The position numbers and the translations under genes were made by a program. Under the pieces are notes generated by a model. It was not told the origin of the DNA. It saw only the letters and a program-made list of their open reading frames with translations, and ran no database searches. Below, piece by piece: positions 6,704 to 16,112 of a stretch of 64,000 nt of DNA. Origin of the DNA: Pseudonocardia sp. EC080619-01 (GTDB taxonomy: Bacteria; Actinomycetota; Actinomycetes; Mycobacteriales; Pseudonocardiaceae). The stretch lies in the NCBI RefSeq assembly GCF_001420995.1, contig NZ_CP012184.1, forward strand, positions 1,906,501 through 1,970,500, in the 5' to 3' direction. Positions within the stretch are counted from its first letter, which is position 1, and the number at the start of each line of letters is the position of its first letter.

Positions 6704-8953
6704 TCAGTGCCCCGACCGGGCCGGCGTGCCGACGGTCTCCGCCCACTGCTTCTCCAGCTCCTTCTCCGCCGGGGTCGCGATCATCCCGGCCGGTGCGTAG
6801 ATCCGGGCCGGGACGGCCGGGTCCTCGTTGTCCGGGCGCCCGCCTGCCTGCACCGACTTCCAGGTCGCCAGCACGGCGGTCACGATCACGACGATCGCCA
6901 GCGAGACGAACAGGATCGACAGCGTCCCCTGGATGAAGGTGTTGCGGACGACGGCCGCCATCGCCTCCGGGGTGCCCGCGGTGCCGAAGCTCGTCTCGCC
7001 GGAGGCGATCGCATCCCGGAACGCGAGGTGCTGCGCCCAGTACCCGATCTTCGGGTTCGACGAGAAGATCTTGTACATCGACGCCGTGACCGTGATGACG
7101 GCCGCGAACGCCAGCGGTACGGCGATGATCCACAGGTAGCGGGCCCGTCCGCCCCGGGCGGCCAGCGCCAGGCAGACCGCGAGCGCGATCGCCGCCAGCA
7201 ACTGGTTGGCGATGCCGAACAGCGGGAACAGCGTGTTGATCCCGCCGAGCGGGTCGGTGACGCCCATGACCAGGATCGCGCCCCAGCCACCGACCATCAG
7301 CGCGGTGCAGATCCATGCCCCGGCCCGCCACGAGGTGTCCTTGAACTTCGGGACGACGGTGCCGATCGCGTCCTGCAGCATGAAGCGCGCCACCCGGGTG
7401 CCCGCGTCGACCGCGGTCAGGATGAACAGCGCCTCGAACATGATCGCGAAGTGGTACCAGAAGCTCATCATGGCGGGACCGCCGATGAACTGCTGCATGA
7501 TGTTCGCGAGACCGACCGCCAGCGTCGGCGCACCGCCGGTCCGGGAGACGATCGACTCCTCCCCCACCAGCGCCGCGGTCGTCGCGAGCTGGTCCGGGGT
7601 GACGTTGACGTTCATCAGCCCGAGCGAGTTGACGAACGCGGCCGCGCCCTCGACGGTGCCCTCGGTCAGGTTGGCGGGCACGTTCATCGCGAAGTAGAGC
7701 CCGCGGTCGATGGACAGGGCCGCGACCAGCGCCATGATGGCGACGAACGACTCCATGAGCATGCCGCCGTAGCCGATGAACCGGGTCTGCCGCTCCTTCT
7801 CCACCAGCTTCGGCGTGGTGCCCGAGGAGATCAGCGCGTGGAACCCGGACAGGGCGCCGCAGGCGATGGTCACGAACAGGAACGGGAACAGCGAGCCGGA
7901 GACGACCGGGCCGTCGTCGCGTCCGGCGAACTCGCTGAACGCGGGCGCGTTCAGCTCCGGCCGCACGACGATGATCGCGACGGCGAGCAGCACGATCGTG
8001 CCGATCTTCATGAACGTCGACAGGTAGTCGCGCGGGGCGAGCAGCAGCCACACCGGGAGCACCGCGGCGATGAACCCGTAGACGATGATGCCCCAGGCGA
8101 TCGTCACCGGCTCCAGGGTGAAGACGGACGCGCCCCACTCGGTCTCCGCGACCCAGCCGCCCGCGATGATCGCGACCATCAGCAGGACGAAGCCGATCCA
8201 GGAGACCTCGGAGACCTTCCCGGGCCGCAGGAAGCGCAGGTAGACGCCCATGAACAGCGCGATCGGGATGGTCATCGCGACCGAGAAGACGCCCCAGGGG
8301 CTCTCGCCGAGCGCGTTCACCACGACCAGCGCCAGCACCGCGACCAGGATGATCATGATCGCGAGCGTCGCGACGAGCGCGGCGGCGCCGCCGACCCGGC
8401 CGAGCTCCTCGCGGGCCATCTGCCCCAGCGAGCGGCCGCCCCGGCGCATCGAGAAGAACAGGACCAGGTAGTCCTGCACCGCCCCGGCCAGGATGACCCC
8501 GACGATGATCCAGATCGTGCCGGGCAGATACCCCATCTGCGCCGCGAGCACCGGGCCGACCAGCGGGCCCGCACCGGCGATGGCGGCGAAGTGGTGGCCG
8601 TAGAGGACGCGGCGGTCGGTCGGGAGGAAGTCCTGCCCGTTCTCCTTGTACTCCGCGGGTGTCGCTCGTCGGTCGTCCGGCTTGAGGAGCTTGTCCTCGA
8701 TGTAGGTGGAGTAGAAGCGGTAGGCGATCAGGTAGGTCGCCACCGCGGCGAACACGAACCAGATGGCGTTGACCGTCTCGCCACGGACCAGGGCCACCAT
8801 CACCCAGCCCAGGCCGCCCAGCAGCGCGATCGTCGCCCAGATCGCGATCTTGAACGGGGTCCACTTCCGCCGCTCCGCGAGCAGCACGTCCTCGTCGACC
8901 GCGGCCGGGGGCAGGTCGTGCCCCGCCGCGCCCGCTCGTGACACCTGTGTCAT
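6704..8953 (-). CDS. cstA: CstA carbon-starvation transporter
   Basis: 749 residues, ATG at 8953. Many hydrophobic membrane segments are spread across the whole length, with conserved CstA features such as YGHHFAAIAGAGPLVGPVLA and MGYLPGTIWIIVGVI. Family members import pyruvate or peptides under carbon limitation. It is followed within 5 nt by ybdD. The long C-terminal cytoplasmic end (IYAPAGMIATPAEKELEKQW) is typical. No operator is evident upstream. Confidence 0.93.
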   Translation of the reverse strand: MTQVSRAGAAGHDLPPAAVDEDVLLAERRKWTPFKIAIWATIALLGGLGWVMVALVRGETVNAIWFVFAAVATYLIAYRFYSTYIEDKLLKPDDRRATPAEYKENGQDFLPTDRRVLYGHHFAAIAGAGPLVGPVLAAQMGYLPGTIWIIVGVILAGAVQDYLVLFFSMRRGGRSLGQMAREELGRVGGAAALVATLAIMIILVAVLALVVVNALGESPWGVFSVAMTIPIALFMGVYLRFLRPGKVSEVSWIGFVLLMVAIIAGGWVAETEWGASVFTLEPVTIAWGIIVYGFIAAVLPVWLLLAPRDYLSTFMKIGTIVLLAVAIIVVRPELNAPAFSEFAGRDDGPVVSGSLFPFLFVTIACGALSGFHALISSGTTPKLVEKERQTRFIGYGGMLMESFVAIMALVAALSIDRGLYFAMNVPANLTEGTVEGAAAFVNSLGLMNVNVTPDQLATTAALVGEESIVSRTGGAPTLAVGLANIMQQFIGGPAMMSFWYHFAIMFEALFILTAVDAGTRVARFMLQDAIGTVVPKFKDTSWRAGAWICTALMVGGWGAILVMGVTDPLGGINTLFPLFGIANQLLAAIALAVCLALAARGGRARYLWIIAVPLAFAAVITVTASMYKIFSSNPKIGYWAQHLAFRDAIASGETSFGTAGTPEAMAAVVRNTFIQGTLSILFVSLAIVVIVTAVLATWKSVQAGGRPDNEDPAVPARIYAPAGMIATPAEKELEKQWAETVGTPARSGH

Positions 8954-9041
8954 CGAGTGTCCCTTTCCGGTATGTCCGACGCGCGCACTTTAGGGAGCTT
9001 CGCCGGGAAAGGGAACGGGTGCGGGGCCCCGACGCACGAGA

Positions 9042-9069
9042 CCGCCGCCACCCTGCCGGGTGACGGCGG
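9042..9069. terminator. Terminator after the general stress protein gene
   Basis: CCGCCGCCACCC pairs with GGGTGACGGCGG across a TGCC loop with a single mismatch, between the stress gene and cstA, both leftward. Confidence 0.65.
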
Positions 9070-9090
9070 CCGGGACGGGTCCGGGCGGGG

Positions 9091-9612
9091 TCAGAAACCC
9101 CCGCCGGGACCGCCCATCGCGAGCTTGGCGAGCATCTCCCGGGCCTGCTCGGCGTTGCGGGGCTCGCAGAGGACGTCGTAGCGTCCGGCGACCATCTGGC
9201 TGGACGACTGGAAGTCCCGGCGGCCCTTGCTGGCGCCGTAGCCGGCGGCGGCGAAGGCCATGCCGAACACGGCGCCGGAGACCAGGCCGACCACGATCGG
9301 GAGGAAACTCCCGTCCGGGGAGAACAGGCTGAGCAGCAGACCGACGAACAGACCGAACCAGGCGCCGGACGCCGCGCCCGAGGCGAGCCCCCGGCCCCAG
9401 GTCAGGCGGCCGATGACCCGCTCCACCAGCATCAGGTCGACGCCGACGATCGTGACGTCCCGGACCGGGAAGTCGGAGTCGGCGAGGTGGTCGACGGCGC
9501 GCTGCGCCTCCTCGTAGGTGGCGTAGGAGCCGACCGGCCACCCGGTCGGCGGGGTGGGCAGCTGCGGCAGGCCCGGTGCCGGGCGTGCCTGGCCGCCGAA
9601 GGGGTTGGTCAT
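9091..9612 (-). CDS. General stress protein 17M-like membrane protein
   Basis: 173 residues, ATG 9612. After a Pro-rich start, residues ~28-65 (WPVGSYATYEEAQRAVDHLA) match the 17M-like N-domain; two glycine-rich hydrophobic helices follow (SGAWFGLFVGLLLSLF and FLPIVVGLVSGAVFGMAF). The C-terminus repeats an alpha/beta half-domain (YDVLCEPRNAEQAREMLAKL). Such proteins are induced by general stress in Bacillus; biochemical role is unknown. Confidence 0.75.
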   Translation of the reverse strand: MTNPFGGQARPAPGLPQLPTPPTGWPVGSYATYEEAQRAVDHLADSDFPVRDVTIVGVDLMLVERVIGRLTWGRGLASGAASGAWFGLFVGLLLSLFSPDGSFLPIVVGLVSGAVFGMAFAAAGYGASKGRRDFQSSSQMVAGRYDVLCEPRNAEQAREMLAKLAMGGPGGGF

Positions 9613-9739
9613 GGTGCACTCCTTCTCGACGCTCGCAACCCCCTCAACGCACGAGGACTGCTCGATGTGCCCGGGAGGATAACGACGTCCGGTACGTCAC
9701 CGATCGGGTCGCCGCCCCCGGCGGATCCGGGACGCCGCC

Positions 9740-10281
9740 GTGACGACGCGGAGCGGGTGCGTTCCGCGGAACGCACCCGGCACACGACGACCGACGACCG
9801 ACGACACCGGCGAGGCCGCATTGCCCGACGCACTGACGATCACCGGCTCGCGCGGGGTCCGGTCGGAACCGGACACACGACCGGTGGCCCTGTTCGAGGA
9901 GTTCGTGGCGCCGTTCGCCCGGGCCGGGACGACCGTCCACGTCGGCGGCGCGGTCGGCATCGACACCGCGGCGCTCGACTGGCTCGCGCGGTGCACGGAC
10001 GCCGCGATCGTCGTCGTCGTGCCGTGCACGGTCGCCGACCAGCCGGACGTCGCGGCCGCGGCCGTCCGCCGGTGGCAGGACGCGCACCGGCTGGCCGCCG
10101 TGGTCGAGCTCGGTGCCGCGCGGCTCGGACGGACGCCTATCACGCCCGGAACCGGTGGATGGTGGACCGCAGCCGGCTCGTCGTCGGCTTCCCGCTGGGC
10201 GACGAGCCGACCGGTGGGACCCGGTACACGCTCGACTACGCCGCAGCTCTCGGCGTCCCGCGGCTGGTCGTACCGGTGTGA
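9740..10281 (+). pseudogene. Frameshifted SLOG/DprA-like Rossmann protein
   Basis: The first reading frame (ATG 9740, or more plausibly TTG 9821) encodes ALTITGSRGVRS, VHVGGAVGIDTAALDW and IVVVVPC, the SLOG/DprA nucleotide-binding pattern. Near 10121-10135 the homology moves to the -1 frame, which then reads YHARNRWMVDRSRLVVGF and YTLDYAAALGVPRLVVPV to the stop at 10281. One extra base in CTCGG would restore a single protein of about 154 residues. It is either a real pseudogene or an assembly error. Confidence 0.7.
9754..9779. promoter_or_regulatory. 26-bp perfect palindrome between divergent genes
   Basis: CGGGTGCGTTCCGCGGAACG continues to CACCCG as an uninterrupted 26-bp palindrome. It lies at the 5' side of the frameshifted SLOG gene and 142 bp upstream of the stress gene, so it could be a shared operator; the centre TTCCGCGGAA has no loop, making a terminator less likely. 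Confidence 0.5.
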
Positions 10282-10299
10282 GCGGCGGAGCGGGGCGCC

Positions 10300-10330
10300 G
10301 GCGTCCGGCCGGTCGTGCCGGCCGGACGCC
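10300..10330. terminator. Bidirectional terminator
   Basis: Perfect 13-bp stem GGCGTCCGGCCGG / CCGGCCGGACGCC with a TCGTG loop, between convergent genes. Confidence 0.8.
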
Positions 10331-10350
10331 TCAGCCCACGGGCAGGCCGC

Positions 10351-11544
10351 TCAGCGCAGCTTGTAGTCGCGCAGCAGGCCCCGGGAGATGATCGTCTTCT
10401 GGATCTCCGAGGTGCCCTCGCCGATGAGCAGGAACGGGGCCTCACGCATGAGGCGCTCGATCTCGTACTCCTTGGAGTACCCGTAGCCGCCGTGGATGCG
10501 GAACGACTCCTCGGTGACCTCCTTGCAGTACTCCGAGGCGAGCATCTTGGCCATGCCGGCCTCGACGTCGTTGCGCTCGCCGCGGTCCTTCAGGCGCGCG
10601 GCGTTGACCATCATCAGGTGCGCGGCCTCGACCTTGGTCGCCATCTCGGCGAGCTTGAAGCTGATCGCCTGGTGCTGGGCGATCGGCTTGCCGAAGGTGG
10701 AGCGCTGCTGGGCGTACTCGACGCCGAGCTCGAAGGCCCGGATCGCGATGCCGCAGGCACGGGCGGCGACGTTGACCCGGCCGACCTCGACGCCGTCCAT
10801 CATGTGCGAGAAGCCCTTGCCGCGCTCCCCGCCGAGGATCTGGTCGCCGGACACCCGGTGGCCCTTGAACACCATCTCGGTGGTGTCCACGCCCTTGTAG
10901 CCCATCTTGTCGATCTTGCCGGGGATGACGAGGCCGGGAGCGACCTCGCCGTAGCCGGTGGGCTTCTCGACCAGGAACGTCGTGAGGTTCTGGTGGGCCT
11001 TCTCCGCGCCCTCGTCGGTCTTGACCAGCACCGCGGTCAGGTTCGACGTGCCACCGTTGGTCAGCCACATCTTGGCGCCGTCGATGACGTAGTCGTCACC
11101 GTCCTGCACGGCCTTGGTCTTGATGGCCGCGACGTCCGAGCCGAGGTCGGGCTCGGACATCGAGAAGGAGCCGCGGGTCTCGCCCGTGGCCATCTTCGGC
11201 AGGTAGCGCTCCTTCTGCGCCTGCGTGCCGTGCTGGCGCAGCATGTAGGCCACGATGAAGTGGGTGTTGATCACACCGGAGACGCTCATCCAGCCGCGCG
11301 CGATCTCCTCGACGACGAGCGCGTAGGTCAGCAGCGACTCGCCGAGACCGCCGTACTCCTCCGGGATCATGAGGCCGAACAGCCCCATCTCCTTCATCCC
11401 GTCGACGATGTCCTGCGGGTAGGCGTCCTCGTGCTCCAGCGCCGTGGCGTGCGGGATGATCTCCTTGTCCACGAAGCTGCGGACGGTGGAGAGGATCTCC
11501 TCCTGGATGTCGGTGAGACCGGCGGTCCGTGCGAGCCGGGCCAT
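10351..11544 (-). CDS. Acyl-CoA dehydrogenase
   Basis: 397 residues, ATG 11544. Signature segments: GSFSMSEPDLGSDVAAIKT (FAD/substrate region), VGRVNVAARACGIAIRAFE, and the C-terminal RIHGGYGYSKEYEIERLMRE with IGEGTSEIQKTII. Oxidises an acyl-CoA to the trans-2-enoyl-CoA with electrons passed to ETF. The catalytic Glu would be in the ..REAPFLLIGEGTSEIQ region as in short/branched-chain enzymes. It is 43 nt downstream of the CoA-lyase gene, likely one operon for branched-chain or dicarboxylic acyl-CoA degradation. Confidence 0.92.
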   Translation of the reverse strand: MARLARTAGLTDIQEEILSTVRSFVDKEIIPHATALEHEDAYPQDIVDGMKEMGLFGLMIPEEYGGLGESLLTYALVVEEIARGWMSVSGVINTHFIVAYMLRQHGTQAQKERYLPKMATGETRGSFSMSEPDLGSDVAAIKTKAVQDGDDYVIDGAKMWLTNGGTSNLTAVLVKTDEGAEKAHQNLTTFLVEKPTGYGEVAPGLVIPGKIDKMGYKGVDTTEMVFKGHRVSGDQILGGERGKGFSHMMDGVEVGRVNVAARACGIAIRAFELGVEYAQQRSTFGKPIAQHQAISFKLAEMATKVEAAHLMMVNAARLKDRGERNDVEAGMAKMLASEYCKEVTEESFRIHGGYGYSKEYEIERLMREAPFLLIGEGTSEIQKTIISRGLLRDYKLR

Positions 11545-11587
11545 GGGTGTTCCTCCTGAACGTCTCTGGTCAGTACCGGGTGAGGGC

Positions 11588-12547
11588 TCACGCCTCCGGC
11601 GGCGTCCACTTCTCGGTGCGGGTCATGCCCGCGGCGCGGCCCTTGCCGGAGATGACCAGCGCCATCTTCCGGCTGGCCTCGTCGATCATCTCGTCGCCGA
11701 TCATCGCGGCGCCCTTCTTCCCGCCCGCCTCGGACGTGAAGTACTCGTAGGCGTCGAGGATGTTCTCGGCGTGGTCGTAGTCGCTCTGCGCCGGCGAGAA
11801 GGTCTCGTTCGCCGCGTCGATCTGACCGGGGTGCAGCACCCACTTGCCGTCGAACCCGAGCGCGGCCGAGCGGCCGGCGACGCGCGTGAAGCCGTCGACG
11901 TCCTTGATCTGCAGGAAGGGGCCGTCGATGGCCTGCTTGTCGTGCGCGCGCGCCGCCATCAGGATCGACATGAGGATGTGGTGGTAGGCGTCGCCCACGT
12001 CGTAGCCGGGCGGCTGCTCACCGACGACCAGCGACTTCATGTTGATCGAGGCCATGAAGTCCGCCGGGCCGAAGATGATCGTCTCGACCCGCGGCGACGC
12101 GGTGGCGATCGCGTCGACGTTGGTCAGGCCCAGCGCGTTCTCGATCTGCGCCTCGATGCCGATCTTCCCGACCTCGTAGCCCAGGGTCTTCTCGATCTGG
12201 GTCAGCAGCAGGTCCAGCGCGACGACCTGCTCCGGGGTCTGCACCTTCGGCAGCATGATCGCGTCGAGGTTCGCCCCGGCGCCCTCGACCACCTCGGTCA
12301 CGTCGCGGTAGGTCCACTCGGTCGTCCAGTCGTTGACCCGGACCACGCGGAGCTTCTCACCCCAGCCGCCCTCGTTGAGGGCCTCCACGATCGTCTTCCG
12401 CGCCCCGGGCTTGGCCAGCGGGGCGCACGCGTCCTCGAGGTCCAGGAACACCTGGTCGGAATTCAGGCCGCGCGCCTTGTCGATGAACTTCTGGCTCGAA
12501 CCGGGCACGGCCAGGCAGGACCGGCGCGGGCGGAGGGTAGTGCTCAC
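11588..12547 (-). CDS. HpcH/HpaI-family CoA ester lyase (CitE-like)
   Basis: 319 residues from GTG 12547, which follows GAGGAG at good spacing; a longer frame lacks homology. Motifs: PRRSCLAVPGSS start, FLDLEDACAPLAKPGAR (metal-binding E/D), RVNDWTTEW, MLPKVQTPEQV, and FGPADFMASIN. These fit malyl-, citramalyl- or beta-hydroxyacyl-CoA lyases (TIM barrel, Mg2+). M. tuberculosis Rv2498c, of the same type and linked to an acyl-CoA dehydrogenase and MaoC, acts in itaconate/leucine breakdown; the substrate here is inferred only. Confidence 0.85.
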   Translation of the reverse strand: MSTTLRPRRSCLAVPGSSQKFIDKARGLNSDQVFLDLEDACAPLAKPGARKTIVEALNEGGWGEKLRVVRVNDWTTEWTYRDVTEVVEGAGANLDAIMLPKVQTPEQVVALDLLLTQIEKTLGYEVGKIGIEAQIENALGLTNVDAIATASPRVETIIFGPADFMASINMKSLVVGEQPPGYDVGDAYHHILMSILMAARAHDKQAIDGPFLQIKDVDGFTRVAGRSAALGFDGKWVLHPGQIDAANETFSPAQSDYDHAENILDAYEYFTSEAGGKKGAAMIGDEMIDEASRKMALVISGKGRAAGMTRTEKWTPPEA

Positions 12548-12702
12548 AGGCGGGCTCCTCGTCGAGATCGTCCTCGTCCGCGCCACGGTGCTCGGCGCGG
12601 ACCTCGCGTCGGACTGTGACTCTGGCACGAGCGCCCGCCGTCCGCCCCGTCCAGGTGATTGGTTTCTCACCCGCCGGTGGTCAGGGTGGGGTTACTCGCC
12701 GG

Positions 12703-13605
12703 TCACCCCTGCTCGGGAGGTGGGGTCAGGGATCCGCCGGCCACCGCGACGACGGTGCCCCCGACCCAGGTCCCGGCGACCCGGCCGCCCTCGGTGCGGA
12801 CCCCCGCGTACAGCGTCGACGGCCTGCCCATCTCGACGCCCTGGGTGACGACGAAGGGATGGTCGCCATCGTCCCCCACCAGCCCGCGGTCGGCGAGGAA
12901 CACCCCGAGCGCGACGGCGGCGGACCCGGTGGCCGGGTCCTCGGGGACGCCGATGCCGTTGCCGAACATCCGGGCGTGCACCCGCTCGGCGGTGGCGTCG
13001 ACCGCGGCGACGAGCAGCCCGGTCGCGCTGCCGGTCGCGTCGGCGAGCGCGGCGGGGTCGGGCCGGCAACGGGCGACGGCGTCCGGCTGCACCAGCAGGA
13101 TCGCGAACTCGACCCCCGCACCGGCGACGCCGGGGACGGCGGCCCCGTCGACGTCGTCGGGGCCGAGGCCTACCGCGGCGGCGAGCCGGACGGCGTTCAG
13201 CTCCTCCCCGACGAACGGCTCCCCGCCCTCGACGCGGGCGCCCGTCCCGTCGACCCGGACCGGGAGCAGGCCCGCGCCGCACTCCTGGATCCGCTCGCCG
13301 TGCCCGATGACGCCGTCGCGGGCCAGCACCCAGGCGGTGCCGACGCTGGGGTGACCGGCGAAGGGCAGCTCCCGGCCCGGGGTGAAGATCCGGACCCGGT
13401 AGTCGGCGCTCCCGTCGCCGTCCCCGGTCGGGGGCAGCGGGAACGTGGTCTCGGAGAGGTTGAACTCGGTCGCGATCGCCTGCATCCGCGCCGTCGAGAG
13501 GGCCTCGGCGCCGTGCACGACGGCGAGCGGGTTCCCCGCGTAGGCGCGGTCGGTGAAGACGTCGACGACGTCGTAGCGGAGGGTCTCGGCGCTGCGCTCG
13601 CTCAC
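12703..13605 (-). CDS. PhzF-family isomerase/epimerase-like protein
   Basis: 300 residues, GTG 13605. The N-terminal VVDVFTDRAYAGNPLAVV and EFNLSETTF carry the family's catalytic Glu, with ELPFAGHPSVGTAW and the second-half MFGNGIGVPEDPATGSAAVAL. This is the two-lobed diaminopimelate-epimerase fold. No other phenazine genes are nearby, so a phenazine role is not supported; most stand-alone members have unknown substrates. Confidence 0.88.
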   Translation of the reverse strand: MSERSAETLRYDVVDVFTDRAYAGNPLAVVHGAEALSTARMQAIATEFNLSETTFPLPPTGDGDGSADYRVRIFTPGRELPFAGHPSVGTAWVLARDGVIGHGERIQECGAGLLPVRVDGTGARVEGGEPFVGEELNAVRLAAAVGLGPDDVDGAAVPGVAGAGVEFAILLVQPDAVARCRPDPAALADATGSATGLLVAAVDATAERVHARMFGNGIGVPEDPATGSAAVALGVFLADRGLVGDDGDHPFVVTQGVEMGRPSTLYAGVRTEGGRVAGTWVGGTVVAVAGGSLTPPPEQG

Positions 13606-13678
13606 GTGGCCGCAGCCTAATCGTCCGGCGGGTGTGTGCCACCCGGCCCCGGCCCGGCGCCGGCTCTAGGCTCGCCCC

Positions 13679-14980
13679 ATGGCCTCGGCACGGGTGTTCG
13701 TCGCGCGGATGGCCGGGCTGGCCGTGTTCGGGCCGGACGGCGAGCGGATCGGGAAGGTCCGCGACGTCGTCGTGTCGCTGCGGGTCGACAGCCACCCGCC
13801 GCGGGTGCTCGGGCTGGTCGTGGACCTGTCGGCGCGGCGGAGCATCTTCGTCCCGATGCTGCGGGTCTCCGACGTGGCGCCGACCGCGGTCACGCTGGCC
13901 AGCGGGTCGGTGAACCTGCGCGGGTTCGACCAGCGGCCGAACGAGACGCTCGTCGTCGGTGAGCTGCTGAACTCCACGGTGGGCGTGCGCGAGTCGGGGG
14001 CGTCGGGCGTCGTCGTGGACGCGGCGATCGAGCCGACCCGGACCCGGGACTGGGCGATCACGAAGGTCGCGGTCCGGTTCCGCCGGGCGCGCCTGTCCCG
14101 TCGCCCGCGCGTCGAGGTGTACGGCTGGGAGGCCGTGTCCGGGCTCGACGTCGCCGCCACCCAGGGCGCCGACCGGCTGCTGGCGGTGTTCGACACGATG
14201 CGCCCCGCCGACGTCGCGGCGGCCCTGTCCCGGCTGCCCGACGAGCGGCAGCGGCAGGTCGTCGACGCCCTCGACGACGAGCGTCTCGCCGACGTGTTCG
14301 AGGAGCTGTCCGAGTCCGACCAGCGGGAGCTGCTCGCCTACCTCGACGACGACCGGGCCGCCGACGTGCTCGAGGCGATGAGCCCGGACGACGCCGCGGA
14401 CCTGCTCGGCGAGCTGTCCGACGACGAGGCCGGCCGGCTGCTGGAGCTGATGGAGCCCGACGAGTCCGAGCCCGTCCGGCGGCTGCTGCGCTACGAGTGG
14501 GACACCGCGGGCGGTCTCATGACCCCCGAGCCGATCACTCTGTCCCCGGACGCGACGGTCGCGGAGGCGCTGGCCCGGGTCCGGAACCCGGAGGTGCCGC
14601 CCGCGCTGGCGTCGATGGTGTTCGTCGTCCGTCCGCCGACGGCGACCCCGACCGGGCGCTACCTCGGCTGCGTGCACGCCCAGCAGCTGCTCCGTGCCGC
14701 ACCGTTCGAGCTGGTCGCGGGCATGGTGGACACCGAGCTGCAGCAGCTCGGGCCGGAGGCGGGGCTGGGTGCGGTGACGCGCTGGTTCGCCAGCTACAAC
14801 CTGGTCGCCGGCCCGGTGGTCGACGCCGAGGACCACCTGCTCGGTGCGGTCACCGTCGACGACGTGCTGGACCACCTGCTGCCGCAGGGCTGGCGGGACC
14901 GCGACCTCGCCCCCGGCGAGGTGCACAGCGGCACCGCGAACGGCGGGGACACCGGCGGTGCGGAGGTGCGCGGTGCCTGA
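13679..14980 (+). CDS. MgtE N-domain/CBS regulatory protein without membrane channel
   Basis: 433 residues from ATG 13679. Residues ~1-130 form a PRC-barrel-like unit; 160-270 are the MgtE_N helical repeats (DERQRQVVDALDDERLADVF, DAADLLGELSDDEAGRLLEL); 280-420 hold a CBS pair beginning GGLMTPEPITLSPDATVAEAL. No membrane segment is present, unlike true MgtE. Equivalent to Rv1232c. It overlaps the DUF1003 start (GTG inside the last codons), so the two are translationally coupled and may act together at the membrane. Confidence 0.85.
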   Translation: MASARVFVARMAGLAVFGPDGERIGKVRDVVVSLRVDSHPPRVLGLVVDLSARRSIFVPMLRVSDVAPTAVTLASGSVNLRGFDQRPNETLVVGELLNSTVGVRESGASGVVVDAAIEPTRTRDWAITKVAVRFRRARLSRRPRVEVYGWEAVSGLDVAATQGADRLLAVFDTMRPADVAAALSRLPDERQRQVVDALDDERLADVFEELSESDQRELLAYLDDDRAADVLEAMSPDDAADLLGELSDDEAGRLLELMEPDESEPVRRLLRYEWDTAGGLMTPEPITLSPDATVAEALARVRNPEVPPALASMVFVVRPPTATPTGRYLGCVHAQQLLRAAPFELVAGMVDTELQQLGPEAGLGAVTRWFASYNLVAGPVVDAEDHLLGAVTVDDVLDHLLPQGWRDRDLAPGEVHSGTANGGDTGGAEVRGA

Positions 14981-15530
14981 GGCCCCCGTCGGACGCCGGC
15001 TCGACCAGCCCCGCGTCGGACGCCGGCGGTTCGAGGTCGACCCGGACGGCTTCGCCCGGCTGTCCGAGCGCATCGCACGGTTCCTCGGGACGGGGCGCTT
15101 CCTGGCGATCCAGTCCGTCATCGTGGTCTTCTGGATCGCGCTGAACCTGATCGCCTGGCGGATCCAGTGGGACCCGTACCCGTTCATCCTGCTGAACCTG
15201 GCGTTCTCCACCCAGGCGGCGTACGCGGCACCGTTGATCCTGCTGGCCCAGAACCGGCAGGACGACCGGGACCGGATCGCGCTGGACGAGGACCGGCGCC
15301 GGGCCGAGCGGACCAAGGCCGACACCGAGTTCCTCGCCCGCGAGCTCGCGGCGCTCCGGCTGGCGGTCGGTGAGACGGCCAGCCGGGACTACCTCCGCGG
15401 GGAGCTGGAGAAGCTCACCGACCGGCTCGACGACGCGGTCGCCCGCGCGGCCGAGGGCACCGGTCCGGCCCCGCACGCGGAGAAGGACGACCGCAAGCGG
15501 GGCCGCAAGAAGGACCGGTTCAGGGGATGA
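14973..15530 (+). CDS. DUF1003 membrane protein
   Basis: 185 residues from GTG 14973, overlapping the previous stop by 8 nt. Residues ~20-40 carry FARLSERIARFLGTGRFLA; two membrane helices follow (IQSVIVVFWIALNLIAW and PFILLNLAFSTQAAYAAPLIL), then the family motif AQNRQDDRDR and a charged coiled-coil tail. Function unknown; consistently paired with the MgtE_N/CBS gene, as Rv1231c with Rv1232c. Tail-to-tail overlap of 11 nt with the MarR gene. Confidence 0.87.
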   Translation: MPEAPVGRRLDQPRVGRRRFEVDPDGFARLSERIARFLGTGRFLAIQSVIVVFWIALNLIAWRIQWDPYPFILLNLAFSTQAAYAAPLILLAQNRQDDRDRIALDEDRRRAERTKADTEFLARELAALRLAVGETASRDYLRGELEKLTDRLDDAVARAAEGTGPAPHAEKDDRKRGRKKDRFRG

Positions 15531-16002
15531 GCTTGCGGCTGATCCGCTCGAGGTCGACGAGATCGGCGGGGTCGAGCCGGTCGGCGAAGTGCTCGCGGAC
15601 CCCGCGCAGGTGCGTCGTGGCGGCGATCCGCAGGCGCTCGTAGCCGGCGTCGGTCAGCTTGGCGGTGACGCCGCGGCCGTCGCCGGCGAACTTGGCGCGG
15701 GCGACCAGCCCGGCCCGCTCCAGCCGGTCCACCAGCCGGGTCACCCCGGACCGGGACAGCAGGACGGCGTCGGCGAGCTCGGTCATCCGCAGCCGGTGCT
15801 CCGGGGCCTCGGAGAGCTGCACGAGGACGTCGTACGCGGCCAGTGAGAGCTGCTGCTCGACCTCCAGCTCGCCCTCGAGCAGCTTGGTGATGCCGGCGTG
15901 CGCGCGCAGGAAGCTGCGCCACGACGCCAGCTCCTCGCGCGTCGGGACCGCGCGGCGCCGCCCGGTGAGCTCGCGCCCCGGGGCGCCGACGGTGTCCTCC
16001 AC
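15520..16002 (-). CDS. MarR-family transcriptional regulator
   Basis: 160 residues from GTG 16002 (a longer upstream frame is basic and non-homologous). The winged helix is visible: LSLAAYDVLVQLSEAPEHRL, RMTELADAVLLSRSGVTRLV (recognition helix) and the wing GLVARAKFAGDGRGVTAKLT. Effector and targets cannot be read. It is divergent from mrp, with 110 bp between starts in which an autoregulatory site might lie. Confidence 0.85.
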   Translation of the reverse strand: MEDTVGAPGRELTGRRRAVPTREELASWRSFLRAHAGITKLLEGELEVEQQLSLAAYDVLVQLSEAPEHRLRMTELADAVLLSRSGVTRLVDRLERAGLVARAKFAGDGRGVTAKLTDAGYERLRIAATTHLRGVREHFADRLDPADLVDLERISRKLIP

Positions 16003-16112
16003 CGAGACGATGCTAGGGGGACGCCGACTGCGGCGTGGTGGGAGGCACGCGTCGTGTCCCGTACCCGCACGTAGCATGGGTGGGACGCGAGAGGAAAGAG
16101 GTCGTCAGGCTC

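Noticed and set aside
12703-13605. Phenazine gene cluster around PhzF
   Set aside because: No other phz genes are in the window; the protein is a stand-alone family member.
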